DNA from: Luteitalea sp. TBR-22
GTDB lineage: Bacteria > Acidobacteriota > Vicinamibacteria > Vicinamibacterales > Vicinamibacteraceae
DNA length: 64,000 bases
Reading direction: 5' to 3'
Assembly: GCF_016865485.1 (NCBI RefSeq)
Contig: NZ_AP024452.1
Span: 434,001-498,000, forward strand
The notes below the pieces were generated by a model. The model was not told where the DNA came from and did no database searches. It worked only from the letters and a program-made list of their open reading frames with translations. Within the stretch, counting starts at the first letter, position 1; every line of letters begins with the position of its first letter. The position numbers and the translations under genes are program-made. Positions 43,728 through 53,245 of the stretch are shown here, in pieces.

Positions 43728-44218
43728 CCGACCAGGCCCGACTGATCTTCCTGTGCGGCAAGATGGCCGCCGGCAAGTCGACCCTGGCGCGCGAGCTGGC
43801 GGCGCGCGAAGGCGCCGTGCTGCTCGTGCAGGACGAGTGGCTCGGGCACCTCTTTCCCGGCGAGATCCGCAGCGTTGCCGACTACCTGCGGTGCTCGGCG
43901 CGATTGCGTGCGGCGCTCGGGCCGCACGTGTGCGACCTCCTTGCCCGGGGCAGCACGGTGGTACTCGATTTCCCCGGCAACACCGTCGAGCAGCGTGCAT
44001 GGTTCCGCGAGCTGTTCGAGCGCGCCGGCGTCGCCCACGAGTTGCACCTGATCGTCGCGTCGGACGACCTGTGCAAGCGGCAGTTGCGGCACCGCAGCCG
44101 CGACCTCCCGCCAGGCACGCCGTGGACGACCGACGAGGAGTTCGACGCGATCACCGCGTACTTCCAGCCGCCTTCCGAGGACGAACGGTTCACCGTCGTG
44201 CGACACGAACGCGGGTAG
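43724..44218 (+). CDS. Small P-loop kinase-like AAA protein
   Basis: 164 residues. A Walker A GKMAAGKST (residues 12-20) and a likely Walker B VVLDFPG place it among zeta-toxin/chloramphenicol-phosphotransferase-like or gluconate-kinase-like P-loop kinases (AAA_33). RHRSRDLPPGTPW may form the lid. Substrate is not identifiable. Its ATG overlaps the deacylase stop, giving a coupled two-gene unit. Many such stand-alone members of this family are common in Acidobacteria and Proteobacteria and are not toxins; no antitoxin gene adjoins it. Confidence 0.82.
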   Translation: MTDQARLIFLCGKMAAGKSTLARELAAREGAVLLVQDEWLGHLFPGEIRSVADYLRCSARLRAALGPHVCDLLARGSTVVLDFPGNTVEQRAWFRELFERAGVAHELHLIVASDDLCKRQLRHRSRDLPPGTPWTTDEEFDAITAYFQPPSEDERFTVVRHERG

Positions 44219-44292
44219 TCTGGGGCAGCGAGGAGGCACGACTCGAGGTCCCTGCCGCCGAACGGTCGAGGTGGGCGTATGCTGGCCTCACC

Positions 44293-45963
44293 ATGGACGT
44301 GACCACCCTCGTCCCGAGCCTCGCGTGGCTGCCCCGGTACCGCCGAGAGTGGGTCCGTCCGGACCTCATGGCCGGCCTCACCGCGGCCGCCGTGGTCGTG
44401 CCCAAGGCGATGGCCTACGCGACGATCGCGCAGCTGCCGCTGCAGGTCGGCCTCTACACCGCCATCGTGCCGATGGTCGTGTACGCCCTGCTCGGGGCGT
44501 CCCGCCCGCTCAGCGTCAGTACCACCACGACGATCGCGATCCTGACGGCGGCCGAACTCGGGCGCGCCGCGCCCGGCGGCGATGCGGCGATGATCGCCGC
44601 GGCGGCCACGCTCTCGGTGCTGGTGGGCCTGCTGCTCGGCCTGGCCGCCCTGCTCCGCCTCGGGTTCGTCGCCAACTTCATCTCCGACCCGGTCCTCACG
44701 GGCTTCAAGTCGGGGATCGGCCTGGTGATCGTCGTCGACCAGCTGCCGAAGCTGCTCGGGGTCCACTTCGCGAAGACCGGGTTCTTCCGCGACCTCGTCG
44801 CGCTCGCCGGGCAACTGCCCGAGACGTCGCTGCCCACGCTGCTCCTGGCGCTGGGGCTGTTGCTCGTGCTCGTCGTGCTCGAGCACGTCGCGCCGCGTGC
44901 TCCCGCCGCGCTGGTGGCCATAGGCATCGCGATTGCCGTGTCGGGCCTGCTCGGCCTCGAGCAGATGGGGGTGGCCACGGTCGGCGCGGTCTCCGGCGGG
45001 CTGCCGACGCTGCTCCCGCCGCAGTTCGCCCTGGCCTGGTCGATGTGGCCGGCAGCGGCCGGCATTGCGCTCATGAGCTTCACCGAGAGCATTGCCGCGG
45101 CACGCGCATTCGGGGCGCCGGGGGAGGGGCGGCCCGAGCCGAACCAGGAACTGTTCGCGCTCGGCGTGGCCAACGTCGCTGGCGGGCTGTTCGGTGCGAT
45201 GCCCTCGGGCGGGGGCACCTCGCAGACGGCCGTCAACCGGTTGGCCGGCGCGCGCACGCAGGTCGCCGGACTGGTCACCGCCGCAGCGGCGTTGGCGACA
45301 CTCCTGCTGCTCGGGCCGGTGATCGCGCTCATGCCGCAGGCGGCGCTCGCCGCCGTGGTCGTGTTCTATTCGCTGGAGCTGATCAAGCCCGCGGAGTTCG
45401 CCGCGATAGGGCGGGTGCGCCGCACCGAGTTCTACTGGGCGGCCATCGCGTGCGCCGGTGTCATGCTGCTCGGCACGCTCAGGGGCATCCTGGTGGCGGT
45501 GGTGGTGTCGCTGGTGTCGCTGGCCCAGCAGGCCTACAACCCACCGGTCCACGTCCTGGGCCGCAAGCGCGGGACGAGCGCCTTCCGCACGTTGAGCCCG
45601 GAGCATCCCGACGACGAGACGTGGCCGGGCCTGCTGATCCTCCGGCCGGAAGGCCGGCTCTTCTTCGCCAACGCCGAACGCGTCGCCGACCGGATTCGGC
45701 CGATGCTCGATCGGCAGCGGCCTCGCGTGCTGTTGCTCGATTGCCGCGCGATCATCGACATCGAGTACACCGCGCTCCGCATGTTGATCGACGCCGAGGA
45801 GCGGCTGCGGAGCGAAGGCACGAGCCTCTGGCTGGCCGGCCTCAACCCGGAGGTGCTCGAGGTGGTCCGGCGCAGCGCGCTCGGCGAGCGGCTCGGGCGG
45901 GAGCGCATGTTCTTCAACCTCGATGCCGCGATTCACGCGTTCGAGGCGCGGCACGTCGCCTGA
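44293..45963 (+). CDS. SulP-family anion transporter with STAS domain
   Basis: The 556-residue transporter has the SulP core of 12-14 helices (first motif DLMAGLTAAAVVVPKAMAYATIA, then LSVSTTTTIAIL, FISDPVLTGFKSGIGL, SFTESIAAARAFG and the terminal membrane motif LIKPAEFAAIGRVRRTEFYW). A cytoplasmic STAS domain follows (RPEGRLFFANAERVADRIRPML, LLDCRAIIDIEYTAL). SulP proteins carry sulfate, bicarbonate or other anions. Neighbouring genes do not specify which. ATG 44293 places the N-terminal helix correctly; the longer frame upstream overlaps the kinase gene. Confidence 0.93.
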   Translation: MDVTTLVPSLAWLPRYRREWVRPDLMAGLTAAAVVVPKAMAYATIAQLPLQVGLYTAIVPMVVYALLGASRPLSVSTTTTIAILTAAELGRAAPGGDAAMIAAAATLSVLVGLLLGLAALLRLGFVANFISDPVLTGFKSGIGLVIVVDQLPKLLGVHFAKTGFFRDLVALAGQLPETSLPTLLLALGLLLVLVVLEHVAPRAPAALVAIGIAIAVSGLLGLEQMGVATVGAVSGGLPTLLPPQFALAWSMWPAAAGIALMSFTESIAAARAFGAPGEGRPEPNQELFALGVANVAGGLFGAMPSGGGTSQTAVNRLAGARTQVAGLVTAAAALATLLLLGPVIALMPQAALAAVVVFYSLELIKPAEFAAIGRVRRTEFYWAAIACAGVMLLGTLRGILVAVVVSLVSLAQQAYNPPVHVLGRKRGTSAFRTLSPEHPDDETWPGLLILRPEGRLFFANAERVADRIRPMLDRQRPRVLLLDCRAIIDIEYTALRMLIDAEERLRSEGTSLWLAGLNPEVLEVVRRSALGERLGRERMFFNLDAAIHAFEARHVA

Positions 45964-45975
45964 CGGCGGCCGCGC

Positions 45976-47436
45976 TCAGGGCAGGTTGTAGCGCACCTGC
46001 ACGAACACGAGCAGCGCGTCGGCCGAGGCGGGACCGCTGCCCACGAACCACGGCTCCCGCTGCAGCCACGACGTCTGCACGCCCACCTGCGCCGACCCGC
46101 GGTTCTCCGTCCGGACCGCGAGATACCAGAGAGTGCCGGTCAGTTCGCGAACGCGGCGATTGACGTCGTTGGACGAGCCGGGGTACCCGAATCCGATGGG
46201 TGAGCCATCGGCGTCGACGAAATGGGTGTCGTCGATCTGCATCCCCGAGTAGTAGCCGGCCAGCGAGATCCGGGGTGACACCGTCTGCTCGATGCCGCCG
46301 ACCCACGAGGTCACCGGAATCGGCCGGATCGAACCGTCGCTGCGGAACGCGACGTCAGGGGCCATTCCGCCGACGTAGCGCCCGAGGCCCGGGCCGTACG
46401 CGGCCTGCGCGATGATGCGCGTCGAGGCGGTGGGGTTGACGCGCCCGTTGACGCTGAGGCCACCGCCCGAGGCCCGCTGCACCTCGTCGTAGGGCGCCAG
46501 CGTGTGACGGAACACGCGCCAGACGCCGCCGACGTCGACGTGCAGGGCCTTCGACGGATTGAGCGCCACGCGCGTCGAGATGTCGGGCATCAGGTTGGGC
46601 ACCGACAGGGCCTCGCTGCCGGTGTTGTACTGCGCCTCGATGTCGCTGGCACAGCACCCGGGCAGCGTCACGAGATCGCTGCCGATCTGCTGCTCGGGGT
46701 TCTCGATGGACACGGCCCAGTCGAAGGTCGGCGAGGGGTGCCACGTGAATCGCAGTTGCGGCACGCGCTCCCAGACCATCCCGGCCAGGTAGTTGGTGTC
46801 GACCGCCTGCGACATCTCGTAATCGGATGGCCAGACGCTCAGCCCCGCCTTCGCGGGCGTCATCAGCGTGAACGCCTGTCCGGCAGCCATCGAGAACGTG
46901 TCGCCGTACTGGATGTCGGCAAAGGCCTGGCGCAGGCGGAACCCGGCGCTGTTGCTGGTGACCGCGATGGTCCCCGAGGTGGCGCCGTTGAAGTCCATCT
47001 CGAAGTAGCCCGAGATGTTGCGGAAGCGCGCCTCGGGGAACGGCGCGTCGATGCGGACCGACAGGCGCGACGACTGGGCGGTCAGCCGCGTCTCCGACAC
47101 GTTGCCGGCCAGCGTGTCCTCGTAGGGGATCGTCGCGAAGCTGGTGCCGGGGGCGCCGCCGCTGTTGGTCGACCGGTAGATGCCGGTGACGCCCACGTAG
47201 CCGCCGAACCGCAGCTTCGCGGGGCCGACGTCGATGCCGGCCCCATCTGCCTTCTTGCCCGCGATCTCCTGTCCTGGCTTGTGCGGCGCCTGCGTCGGGG
47301 GCGCGGGTGGCGACGTCACCTGACCCTCGGGTGGCGCGGGCTGGGCCTGCGGCGCTGGCGTTGGGGTCTGGGCGTGGGCGGCCGCGGCGATGAGCACTGC
47401 CGCGGCCATGACGAAGGGTGTCCCGATGCACCGCAT
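45976..47436 (-). CDS. DcaP-like trimeric outer-membrane porin
   Basis: 486 residues. A signal peptide (to about HAQTP), a Pro-rich spacer (residues ~30-60), then beta-barrel sequence. LRFGGYVGVTGIYRSTNS, SRLSVRIDAPF, GYFEMDFNG, FRLRQAFADIQYG, FSMAAGQAFTLMTP and the C-terminal VFVQVRYNLP (terminal aromatic-containing strand) resemble the DcaP/porin_4-like family. These proteins form diffusion channels for dicarboxylates, sulbactam and other anions in Acinetobacter. The ATG at 47436 is preferred to an in-frame TTG at 47445. It lies downstream of the SulP gene on the opposite strand (convergent), and R4 copy 3 lies in its promoter region. Confidence 0.85.
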   Translation of the reverse strand: MRCIGTPFVMAAAVLIAAAAHAQTPTPAPQAQPAPPEGQVTSPPAPPTQAPHKPGQEIAGKKADGAGIDVGPAKLRFGGYVGVTGIYRSTNSGGAPGTSFATIPYEDTLAGNVSETRLTAQSSRLSVRIDAPFPEARFRNISGYFEMDFNGATSGTIAVTSNSAGFRLRQAFADIQYGDTFSMAAGQAFTLMTPAKAGLSVWPSDYEMSQAVDTNYLAGMVWERVPQLRFTWHPSPTFDWAVSIENPEQQIGSDLVTLPGCCASDIEAQYNTGSEALSVPNLMPDISTRVALNPSKALHVDVGGVWRVFRHTLAPYDEVQRASGGGLSVNGRVNPTASTRIIAQAAYGPGLGRYVGGMAPDVAFRSDGSIRPIPVTSWVGGIEQTVSPRISLAGYYSGMQIDDTHFVDADGSPIGFGYPGSSNDVNRRVRELTGTLWYLAVRTENRGSAQVGVQTSWLQREPWFVGSGPASADALLVFVQVRYNLP

Positions 47437-47495
47437 GATGCTCAAGTGTAAGCGTCCCTCCGCTGTTGAACGAGGGGCCGGGCCCGCCGCCGTAC

Positions 47496-47597
47496 GGCAA
47501 GGGACCAGATGTGGCCTCGCGCCCCTTGTCCCTCCCCGCCCTGTCCCTTGTCCCTCGCCTCCCTTGTGACTTGCGTACTCGTCCCTTGTCCCTTGCG
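47496..47597. repeat. R4 inverted-repeat element, copy 3
   Basis: About 100 bp. The left part is short (CAAGGGAC), the right arm is a run of CCTTGTCCCTCG heptamers ending in GTGACTTGCGTACTCGTCCC, the exact reverse complement of the opening of copy 2. It lies between divergent porin and response-regulator genes. Confidence 0.83.
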
Positions 47598-47721
47598 CTC
47601 AGTGCATGAGCACGCCAGCACGGATGCGGCACATCGTGGACAGGGGCCGGTGCCGGTGCGACACCGACATCGATGACGCCGACGTCTTGACCTCCGCCAG
47701 TCATGGGCAGAGCATGGCGAC

Positions 47722-48396
47722 GTGCGCGTGCTCGTGGTGGAGGACGATCGGAGCATTGCCGAGTTCCTCGTCGCCGGACTCCGGCAGGAAGGCTACGTGG
47801 TGGATCACGCCGCCAATGGCGTGGATGGTCTGGAGTTGGCCACTGCCCAGTCCTACGACGCGGCCATCGTCGACGTCATGCTGCCGCGGCTCGACGGACT
47901 CAGCCTCGTCGGCGCGCTGCGTCGTGCCGGCGTCGGCACGCCGGTCCTCTTCCTGAGCGCCCGCCATAGCGTCGACGATCGCGTCAAGGGCCTGCAGGGC
48001 GGTGGCGACGACTACCTCACCAAGCCCTTCGCCTTCGCGGAGCTGCTGGCGCGACTGCAGGTGATCACGCGGCGCGGGCAGGCACCGGCCGAGGCGTCGG
48101 AGTTGCGCCTCGGCGATCTGCGGGTCGACCGACTCACACGGCGCGTCGAACGCGCCGGCGTGCCCATCGACCTGAGGCCGCGCGAGTACGCGCTCCTCGA
48201 GTGCCTGATGCGACACCCGGGCAAGGTCGTGTCCAAGGCGATGATCGTCTCGCACGTCTGGGACTACAGCTTCGACACGGGCACCAACGCCGTCGACGTG
48301 CTCGTCTATCGCCTGCGCGACAAGATCGACAAGCCGTTTCCCACTCGCCTGCTCCACAACGTGCGCGGCATCGGCTATGTCCTCAAGGTGGAGTGA
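47722..48396 (+). CDS. OmpR-family response regulator (metal/envelope type)
   Basis: 224 residues. It has a receiver with EDD (7-9), phospho-acceptor Asp51 in AAIVDVMLPRLDG, Ser-Ala in LFLSARHS and LTKPF, then a winged-helix domain (residues ~125-222) with YALLECLMRHPGKVVSK, VDVLVYRLRDKI and VRGIGYVL. This is the CzcR/CusR-like subgroup of OmpR regulators. Its last 20 bp overlap the sensor kinase gene, so it is translated in tandem with it. GTG 47722 is the start that leaves a complete beta-1. Located 285 bp upstream is the divergent porin. Confidence 0.93.
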   Translation: MRVLVVEDDRSIAEFLVAGLRQEGYVVDHAANGVDGLELATAQSYDAAIVDVMLPRLDGLSLVGALRRAGVGTPVLFLSARHSVDDRVKGLQGGGDDYLTKPFAFAELLARLQVITRRGQAPAEASELRLGDLRVDRLTRRVERAGVPIDLRPREYALLECLMRHPGKVVSKAMIVSHVWDYSFDTGTNAVDVLVYRLRDKIDKPFPTRLLHNVRGIGYVLKVE

Positions 48397-49780
48397 TCGC
48401 CTCCGGCACGCACTCGCGCTCAGGCTCGGCCTCTGGTACTTCGGCCTCTTCCTGGTGAGCGCGGCGGCGCTCCTCGGACTGTCGTACGTGCTGGTCGCGC
48501 GCACGCTCGCCGACGAGGACCACGGCGTGCTCGAGGATCTGCTGTCGCGCTACGCTGCCGAGTACCGGCGCGCCGGCCCCGAGGGCCTGCAGGTACTGAT
48601 GGAAGCCGACACCGCCGACGGCCGGCACGAACGCCTCCTGGTGCGGGCCATGACCCCCGGTGGCGACCTGCTGTACCTGGCCCGCTCCCCCGATCTCGCG
48701 ACCCTGCCCCTTGACGGCTTCGACGACGCGTTGGCCCGGCGACGGCCGTGGAGCGTCGTGGCTGGCGCCCCCGGTCCCAGCGTGCTCGAGGTCGGTACGC
48801 TGCTGCTCCCCGATGGCGTGGCCGTGCAGATCGGCCGCAGCTCCGCCGGCCGCGACGCGCTGCTGGCGCGCTTCCGTTCGCGCCTGCTCGAACTGGCACT
48901 CGGCGTCGTGCTCATCGCCCTGGCGGGCGGCGTGCTCATCACCGCGACGGGTCTGGCGCCGCTCCGCGCGCTCGAGGCGACGGTCCGCGAAATCCTCGAG
49001 ACGGGACGCCTCGATGCACGCGTCACCACGACCGGCAGCCGCGATGCCCTCGACCGCGTCGGCGTGCTCATCAACCAGATGCTGGCGCGCATGGACGCTT
49101 TGGTCGGCGGCATGCGCGGCACGCTCGACAACGTCGCGCACGACCTCCGCACGCCGCTCACGCGCTTCCGGACGATCGCCGAGCGGGCCCTCGTCAAGGG
49201 CGACGACGGGGCGGCCCTCGACGCGCTGGCGACGGCCGTGGAGGAAGCCGACCGCCTGTCGGCCACCCTCACCGCGCTGATGGACATCAGCGAGGCCGAG
49301 ACCGGCAGCATGCGGCTCGCGCATGCGCCGGTGCCGGTGCGTCGGTTGATCGACGACGCCGTCGCGCTGTTCAGCGACGAGGCGGAGGACAAGGGGCTCC
49401 GGCTGTCGGCCGAGGCCGACGAAGCGCTGGTGGTGATGGGCGACATGACACGCCTGCGGCAGGCGTTGGTCAACCTGATCGAGAACGCCGTCAAGTACAC
49501 GCCGCCTGGGGGGCAGGTGGAGGTGCAGGCACAGGGCGCGGGCGACCACGTCGTGGTGTCGGTGCGCGACACCGGCGACGGCATCCCGCCCGAGGACCTG
49601 CCACACGTCTTCGATCGGCTCTATCGCGGCGAGCGCAGCCGCTCGACGCGCGGGCTCGGACTCGGCCTCTCCCTCGTCAAGGCCATCGTCGAGGCCCACG
49701 GCGGGCAGGTGTCGCTCCGGTCGGCCGTGGGGGAGGGCACGCGCGCCGAAGTCGTCCTGCCGCTCGAGTCACGCGCGTAA
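48377..49780 (+). CDS. Sensor histidine kinase partner of the adjacent OmpR regulator
   Basis: 467 residues. Two membrane helices (residues ~15-42 and ~165-190) enclose a periplasmic sensor region of about 125 residues; HAMP follows. HisKA has NVAHDLRTPLTRF (His255) and the HATPase has LVNLIENAVKYTP, DTGDGIPPEDLPHVFDRLYRGERSR and GLGLGLSLVKAIVEAHGG. The ATG at 48377 lies inside the end of the regulator gene (20-bp overlap). It is a complete CusS-like kinase. The signal is unknown; a metal ion is plausible given the RND operon 5 kb downstream, but this is only context. Confidence 0.93.
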   Translation: MSSRWSDRLRHALALRLGLWYFGLFLVSAAALLGLSYVLVARTLADEDHGVLEDLLSRYAAEYRRAGPEGLQVLMEADTADGRHERLLVRAMTPGGDLLYLARSPDLATLPLDGFDDALARRRPWSVVAGAPGPSVLEVGTLLLPDGVAVQIGRSSAGRDALLARFRSRLLELALGVVLIALAGGVLITATGLAPLRALEATVREILETGRLDARVTTTGSRDALDRVGVLINQMLARMDALVGGMRGTLDNVAHDLRTPLTRFRTIAERALVKGDDGAALDALATAVEEADRLSATLTALMDISEAETGSMRLAHAPVPVRRLIDDAVALFSDEAEDKGLRLSAEADEALVVMGDMTRLRQALVNLIENAVKYTPPGGQVEVQAQGAGDHVVVSVRDTGDGIPPEDLPHVFDRLYRGERSRSTRGLGLGLSLVKAIVEAHGGQVSLRSAVGEGTRAEVVLPLESRA

Positions 49781-49798
49781 GGCGAGTCGTGCCGGTCC

Positions 49799-50143
49799 TC
49801 AGGGGCGAGGCGCGGCGTGCGGGTCCAACACCTCGACGCGATCGGCGAGGCGCGTCCCTGTCGTGGCCGTGTACCGGATGCGGACGTGCTCGCCGACGTC
49901 GGCCTGCAGGTCCGCGACGCTGAGTGGGCGGTCACCGCGCAGGATGCGCGCGCCTCTCGTCAACGTGAAGGGCAGCTCCCGGTTCCCCTGCCGCACCTCC
50001 ACCAGTCGACCTGCGGCATCGACGCGCACCAGCATGCCGGAGACCCAGGCTGCGCGCCCGGGCGTCGAGCCTGCGGCCAGGGCGCTCGCCGCGACGACGA
50101 GCGATCCGAGAAGGGCGAGGGTCCTGAGCAGGACGGTGCGCAT
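49799..50143 (-). CDS. Small exported protein with DUF5666-like beta domain
   Basis: 114 residues with a signal peptide (to about SALAAG) and a beta-rich domain with VSGMLVRVDAAGRLVEVRQGNRELPF and VGEHVRIRYTATTGTRLADRVEVL. It resembles small periplasmic DUF5666/NEAT-like barrels of unknown role. It lies between the two two-component systems: convergent with the plus-strand kinase, and 104 bp downstream of the minus-strand kinase, so it may be the last gene of PAP2-RR-HK. Confidence 0.68.
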   Translation of the reverse strand: MRTVLLRTLALLGSLVVAASALAAGSTPGRAAWVSGMLVRVDAAGRLVEVRQGNRELPFTLTRGARILRGDRPLSVADLQADVGEHVRIRYTATTGTRLADRVEVLDPHAAPRP

Positions 50144-50247
50144 GGACCTTCATACGAGCGTTCGCCTGTCCTGCGGGCGTCTGCACCATGACATCGGTGA
50201 CAGGGACAGGCGCTTCGCACGACGCTCCGGTGCCGGTGACCACTGCG

Positions 50248-51639
50248 TCAGTCGGCCGGAGGGAGTGGCGGCGTGCACGGCAGCGTCGCGACGAACTGCG
50301 TGCCGTGCGGGCCCGTGCCGACCAGGGCCAGCGAGCCGCCATGCGCGTCGGCGATCCAGCGCGCAATCGGCAGGCCCAGACCACCACCGCCCTCGGAGCC
50401 TGCCGGGGCTAGCCTGACGAACCGGTCGAAGATCCGGTGCGCGTCGGCGTCGGGAACGCCTTGGCCGGTGTCGGTCACGCGCACGTGATACAGCCGACCG
50501 TCACGATGCAGGGCGACGGTGACGTGCCCGCCGGCCGGCGTGTGCCGCAGGGCGTTCTCGACGAGGTTGGTGAGCATCTGGCGGAGCAGGTGCTCGTCGC
50601 CGCTGCACGGCGCCTCCCCGTCGGACTCCGAGACGAGCGACACGCCGCGCGATCGTGCCAGCACGGCACAGTCGTCCACCACCTCGCCCACGAGTTCGTC
50701 GAGGTACAAGTGGGTCACCTGGAGCGGCCGTGCCGCGGCATCGGCGAGGGCGAGCACGAACATGTCGTCGACCATGCGTGTCAGGCGATCGGCCTGGCGC
50801 GCGATCACGTCGAGTCCCTCCCGATACTCCGCCTCCGCCCGTGTCGGCTGGTCCAGGGTGACCTGGGCCGTCGTTCGAATGACCGAGACCGGCGTCCTCA
50901 ACTGGTGTGACGCCTCGGCCATGAACGTGCGCTGCTGCTGCACGGCGCTGGCCAGGCGGTCGAGGACGCCGTTGAAGGAGGCGGCCACGGCCGACAGTTC
51001 GTCCTCGCGATCGTGCAGGCGCAGGCGGGCCGAGAGATTGGTGCCGTCGATGCGGCCGGCCTGCATGGCGAGATCGGAGAGCGGTCCCAGCGTGCGGCCC
51101 GCGATCGCGACGCCGCCGATCACCGAGAACACCACCGCCAGCGGAATGCCGAGCAGCATCGCCAGTTCGAGCCGGCGCCGCTCGGCGTCGAGGGCGGCCA
51201 GCGACGTCCACACGACGATGCGCACGGGGACGCCGACGAGCCGCGGCGGCACCGTCAGGAGACGGACACTGCCCAGGCCCGGGCCCGCGTCCATCGTGGC
51301 CGGCGAGGCCCGCCGCGCGCGGAGGACCTGGTCGGAGAGCCGTGGCGACGCGGCAGGCTTGGCACCGAGCACCGTGTCATCGGCAGCGATGATCGCGAAG
51401 CCCTCCCGAGCCAGGTCGAGCTCGCGCATCATCTCGCGGACGGCCAGCGGGGCGGGCAGGCCCTCGGCCAACTCGCTCTGCAGCACGCCGGCGACGGTGC
51501 CCGCTGCGGCCGTGAGTTCGGCATCGACGCGCCCCAGGCCGAGTCGCCCCTGGAGCCACAGCACGGCACCACCGGCCGCGACCAGTGCCACGAAGGTGAT
51601 CAGGCCCGCCCAGACGCCCAGGCGCGTGCGCAGGCTCAT
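50248..51639 (-). CDS. Sensor histidine kinase (QseC/PmrB type)
   Basis: 463 residues. Two membrane helices, a sensor loop of about 130 residues, HAMP, then HisKA with EASHQLRTPVSVIRTT (phospho-acceptor His) and HATPase with LTNLVENALRHTP, DTGQGVPDADAHRIFDRF and GGLGLPIARWI. The layout is that of OmpR-type partners such as QseC, PmrB or RstB. The ATG overlaps the regulator stop (ATGA, 51636-51639), so it is the last gene of PAP2-RR-HK. Confidence 0.93.
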   Translation of the reverse strand: MSLRTRLGVWAGLITFVALVAAGGAVLWLQGRLGLGRVDAELTAAAGTVAGVLQSELAEGLPAPLAVREMMRELDLAREGFAIIAADDTVLGAKPAASPRLSDQVLRARRASPATMDAGPGLGSVRLLTVPPRLVGVPVRIVVWTSLAALDAERRRLELAMLLGIPLAVVFSVIGGVAIAGRTLGPLSDLAMQAGRIDGTNLSARLRLHDREDELSAVAASFNGVLDRLASAVQQQRTFMAEASHQLRTPVSVIRTTAQVTLDQPTRAEAEYREGLDVIARQADRLTRMVDDMFVLALADAAARPLQVTHLYLDELVGEVVDDCAVLARSRGVSLVSESDGEAPCSGDEHLLRQMLTNLVENALRHTPAGGHVTVALHRDGRLYHVRVTDTGQGVPDADAHRIFDRFVRLAPAGSEGGGGLGLPIARWIADAHGGSLALVGTGPHGTQFVATLPCTPPLPPAD

Positions 51640-52316
51640 GACCGATCGGCCGACAGGGCGTAGCCCTCGCCCCGCCGCGTACGGATCAGCGACTCGTGCG
51701 CCGGCGCGTCGATCTTCCGGCGCAGTCGCTGGATGTACACGTCGATGACGTTGGACATCGGGTCGTAGCCCTCGTCCCAGACGTGCTCGGCGATCTCGGC
51801 GCGACCCACCACCTGCCCGACCCGCCTGGCCAGGAACTCGAGCAGCGCATATTCACGGGTGGTGAGGGGGAGGAGTTGCCCCTCGCGGGTCACCTGCCGT
51901 GCGCGCGTGTTCAGCTCGAGCGGCCCCACGCGCAGGAGCTCAGGAAGGGGCGCGCGCACGCCTCGCCGGATCAGGGCGCGCAGTCGTGCCAGCAACTCGC
52001 CGAAGTCGAACGGCTTGGTGAGGTAGTCGTCGGCCCCGCTGTCGAGGCCGGCGATGCGCGACTCGATGGCGTCGCGCGCCGTCAGCATCAGGATGGGCAC
52101 GGCGAGGCCGGCGCTGCGCGCCTCCCGGGCCACCGTCAGGCCCGATCGGTGCGGCAGCATCACGTCGAGGATCACGGCGTCGTAGTCGGTGGTCGCGAGG
52201 CGGAACGCGGCGTCGTCGCCATCGGCCGACACGTCCACGGCGTAGGCATGCTCGCGGAGTCCCTTGGCCAGCATCTGCGCCGCGGCCGGCTCGTCCTCGA
52301 CCAGCAACACTCGCAT
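51636..52316 (-). CDS. OmpR-family response regulator (QseB/PmrA type)
   Basis: 226 residues. A receiver with VEDEPAAAQML, phospho-acceptor Asp51 in AVILDVMLPHRSG, MLTARD and LTKPF is followed by a winged-helix domain (LTTREYALLEFLARRVGQVVGRAE, NVIDVYIQRLRRKID, RRGEGYAL). It lies 4 bp downstream of the PAP2 stop and 4 bp overlapping the kinase start, so it sits in the middle of a tight three-gene operon. Such regulators often control lipid A or peptidoglycan modification. Confidence 0.94.
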   Translation of the reverse strand: MRVLLVEDEPAAAQMLAKGLREHAYAVDVSADGDDAAFRLATTDYDAVILDVMLPHRSGLTVAREARSAGLAVPILMLTARDAIESRIAGLDSGADDYLTKPFDFGELLARLRALIRRGVRAPLPELLRVGPLELNTRARQVTREGQLLPLTTREYALLEFLARRVGQVVGRAEIAEHVWDEGYDPMSNVIDVYIQRLRRKIDAPAHESLIRTRRGEGYALSADRS

Positions 52317-52320
52317 CGCA

Positions 52321-53124
52321 TTATTGTGCGCCTACCAGCGTCAGCCCGAGACCGGCGCCTTTCGGGACGGCGATGGGCGTCAGCGCGAACGTTGACGCGC
52401 CGTGCCCGACCGTGACGGCACGACCCGACACGACGCCGAGCGCCGCCCCGAACAGCACGTCACTGAGGTAATGCCGGTTCTCGGACAGGCGTGACGCCGC
52501 GACATAGGCCGCCAACCCGTAGGACGGCACACCGGCCTTCCATCCGTAATGGCGTTGCAGGACCGTGGCCGTGGCGAAGGTCGCCGACGAGTGGCCCGAG
52601 GGAAACGAGTAACTGCTGCCATCGGGGCGCGTCCGGCCGACCGCGAGCTTGAGTCCCTGCGTCATCGCGGCCGTCAGGAGTTGTGCCCGGACCAGGTCGG
52701 CGCCGACCATGGCCAGGCGCTGATCGTGCGCCGCCCTGCCGATCATGTAGGTGGCCAGGGCCGCGCCTCCCTGCACCATTCCGCTGCCCAGCGCCGCGCC
52801 GCCGTCGAAGGCCGTATCGACGGCGGGGACACTGGAGGCCCGCCGCGTCAGGTCGGTGTCTTCGGGGTGGGCCGCGAGGCTGGCCGCACCACCGACGCCG
52901 AGGATGATCGCCGTCTCGACCGATGGCAGGTGCTTCACGTCCTGGCGTAGGTCGCGGAACAGTGACGCGAACGAGGGCATCGGCGCGGCTGAGGCATGGG
53001 CCGCGTCGGCGCTGGCGACGGCCGGCTGGAAGGCACCGGGCGTGAGGGCCGTTTGCGGCGCCTGCGCCATGGCTGGCGAGCCGAGCAGTAGGGACGCGAG
53101 GAGTCCGACGACGAGTCTGGTCAT
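52321..53124 (-). CDS. PAP2-family membrane-associated phosphatase
   Basis: This 267-residue protein has the three motifs of type 2 phosphatidic acid phosphatases in order: KLAVGRTRPDG (KxxxxxxRP), FPSGHSSATFA (PSGH, base His) and SRLSENRHYLSDV (SRxxxxxHxxxD, nucleophile His). An N-terminal signal peptide or membrane anchor covers residues 1-20. It would hydrolyse a pyrophosphate or phosphate from a lipid such as undecaprenyl pyrophosphate, PG-phosphate or lipid A. The ATG at 53124 is chosen over an in-frame upstream ATG because it starts the signal segment. It is first in the operon with the OmpR pair, and divergent from an LTA-synthase-like gene. Confidence 0.92.
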   Translation of the reverse strand: MTRLVVGLLASLLLGSPAMAQAPQTALTPGAFQPAVASADAAHASAAPMPSFASLFRDLRQDVKHLPSVETAIILGVGGAASLAAHPEDTDLTRRASSVPAVDTAFDGGAALGSGMVQGGAALATYMIGRAAHDQRLAMVGADLVRAQLLTAAMTQGLKLAVGRTRPDGSSYSFPSGHSSATFATATVLQRHYGWKAGVPSYGLAAYVAASRLSENRHYLSDVLFGAALGVVSGRAVTVGHGASTFALTPIAVPKGAGLGLTLVGAQ

Positions 53125-53245
53125 GTGGAAGCTCGGGAAGAACGGCACCGCAGTCTGTCAAGGCTGCCTGCCGACCCATGAACGCTCTATGACAGCCGCC
53201 CGCCTCGTCATCGGCGGTTCATCTGCGCTTCCCTATGCTGCGGAC

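Noticed and set aside
43724-44218. Zeta-type toxin of a toxin-antitoxin system
   Set aside because: The P-loop is similar, but no small antitoxin gene adjoins it and it is coupled to a deacylase gene instead.
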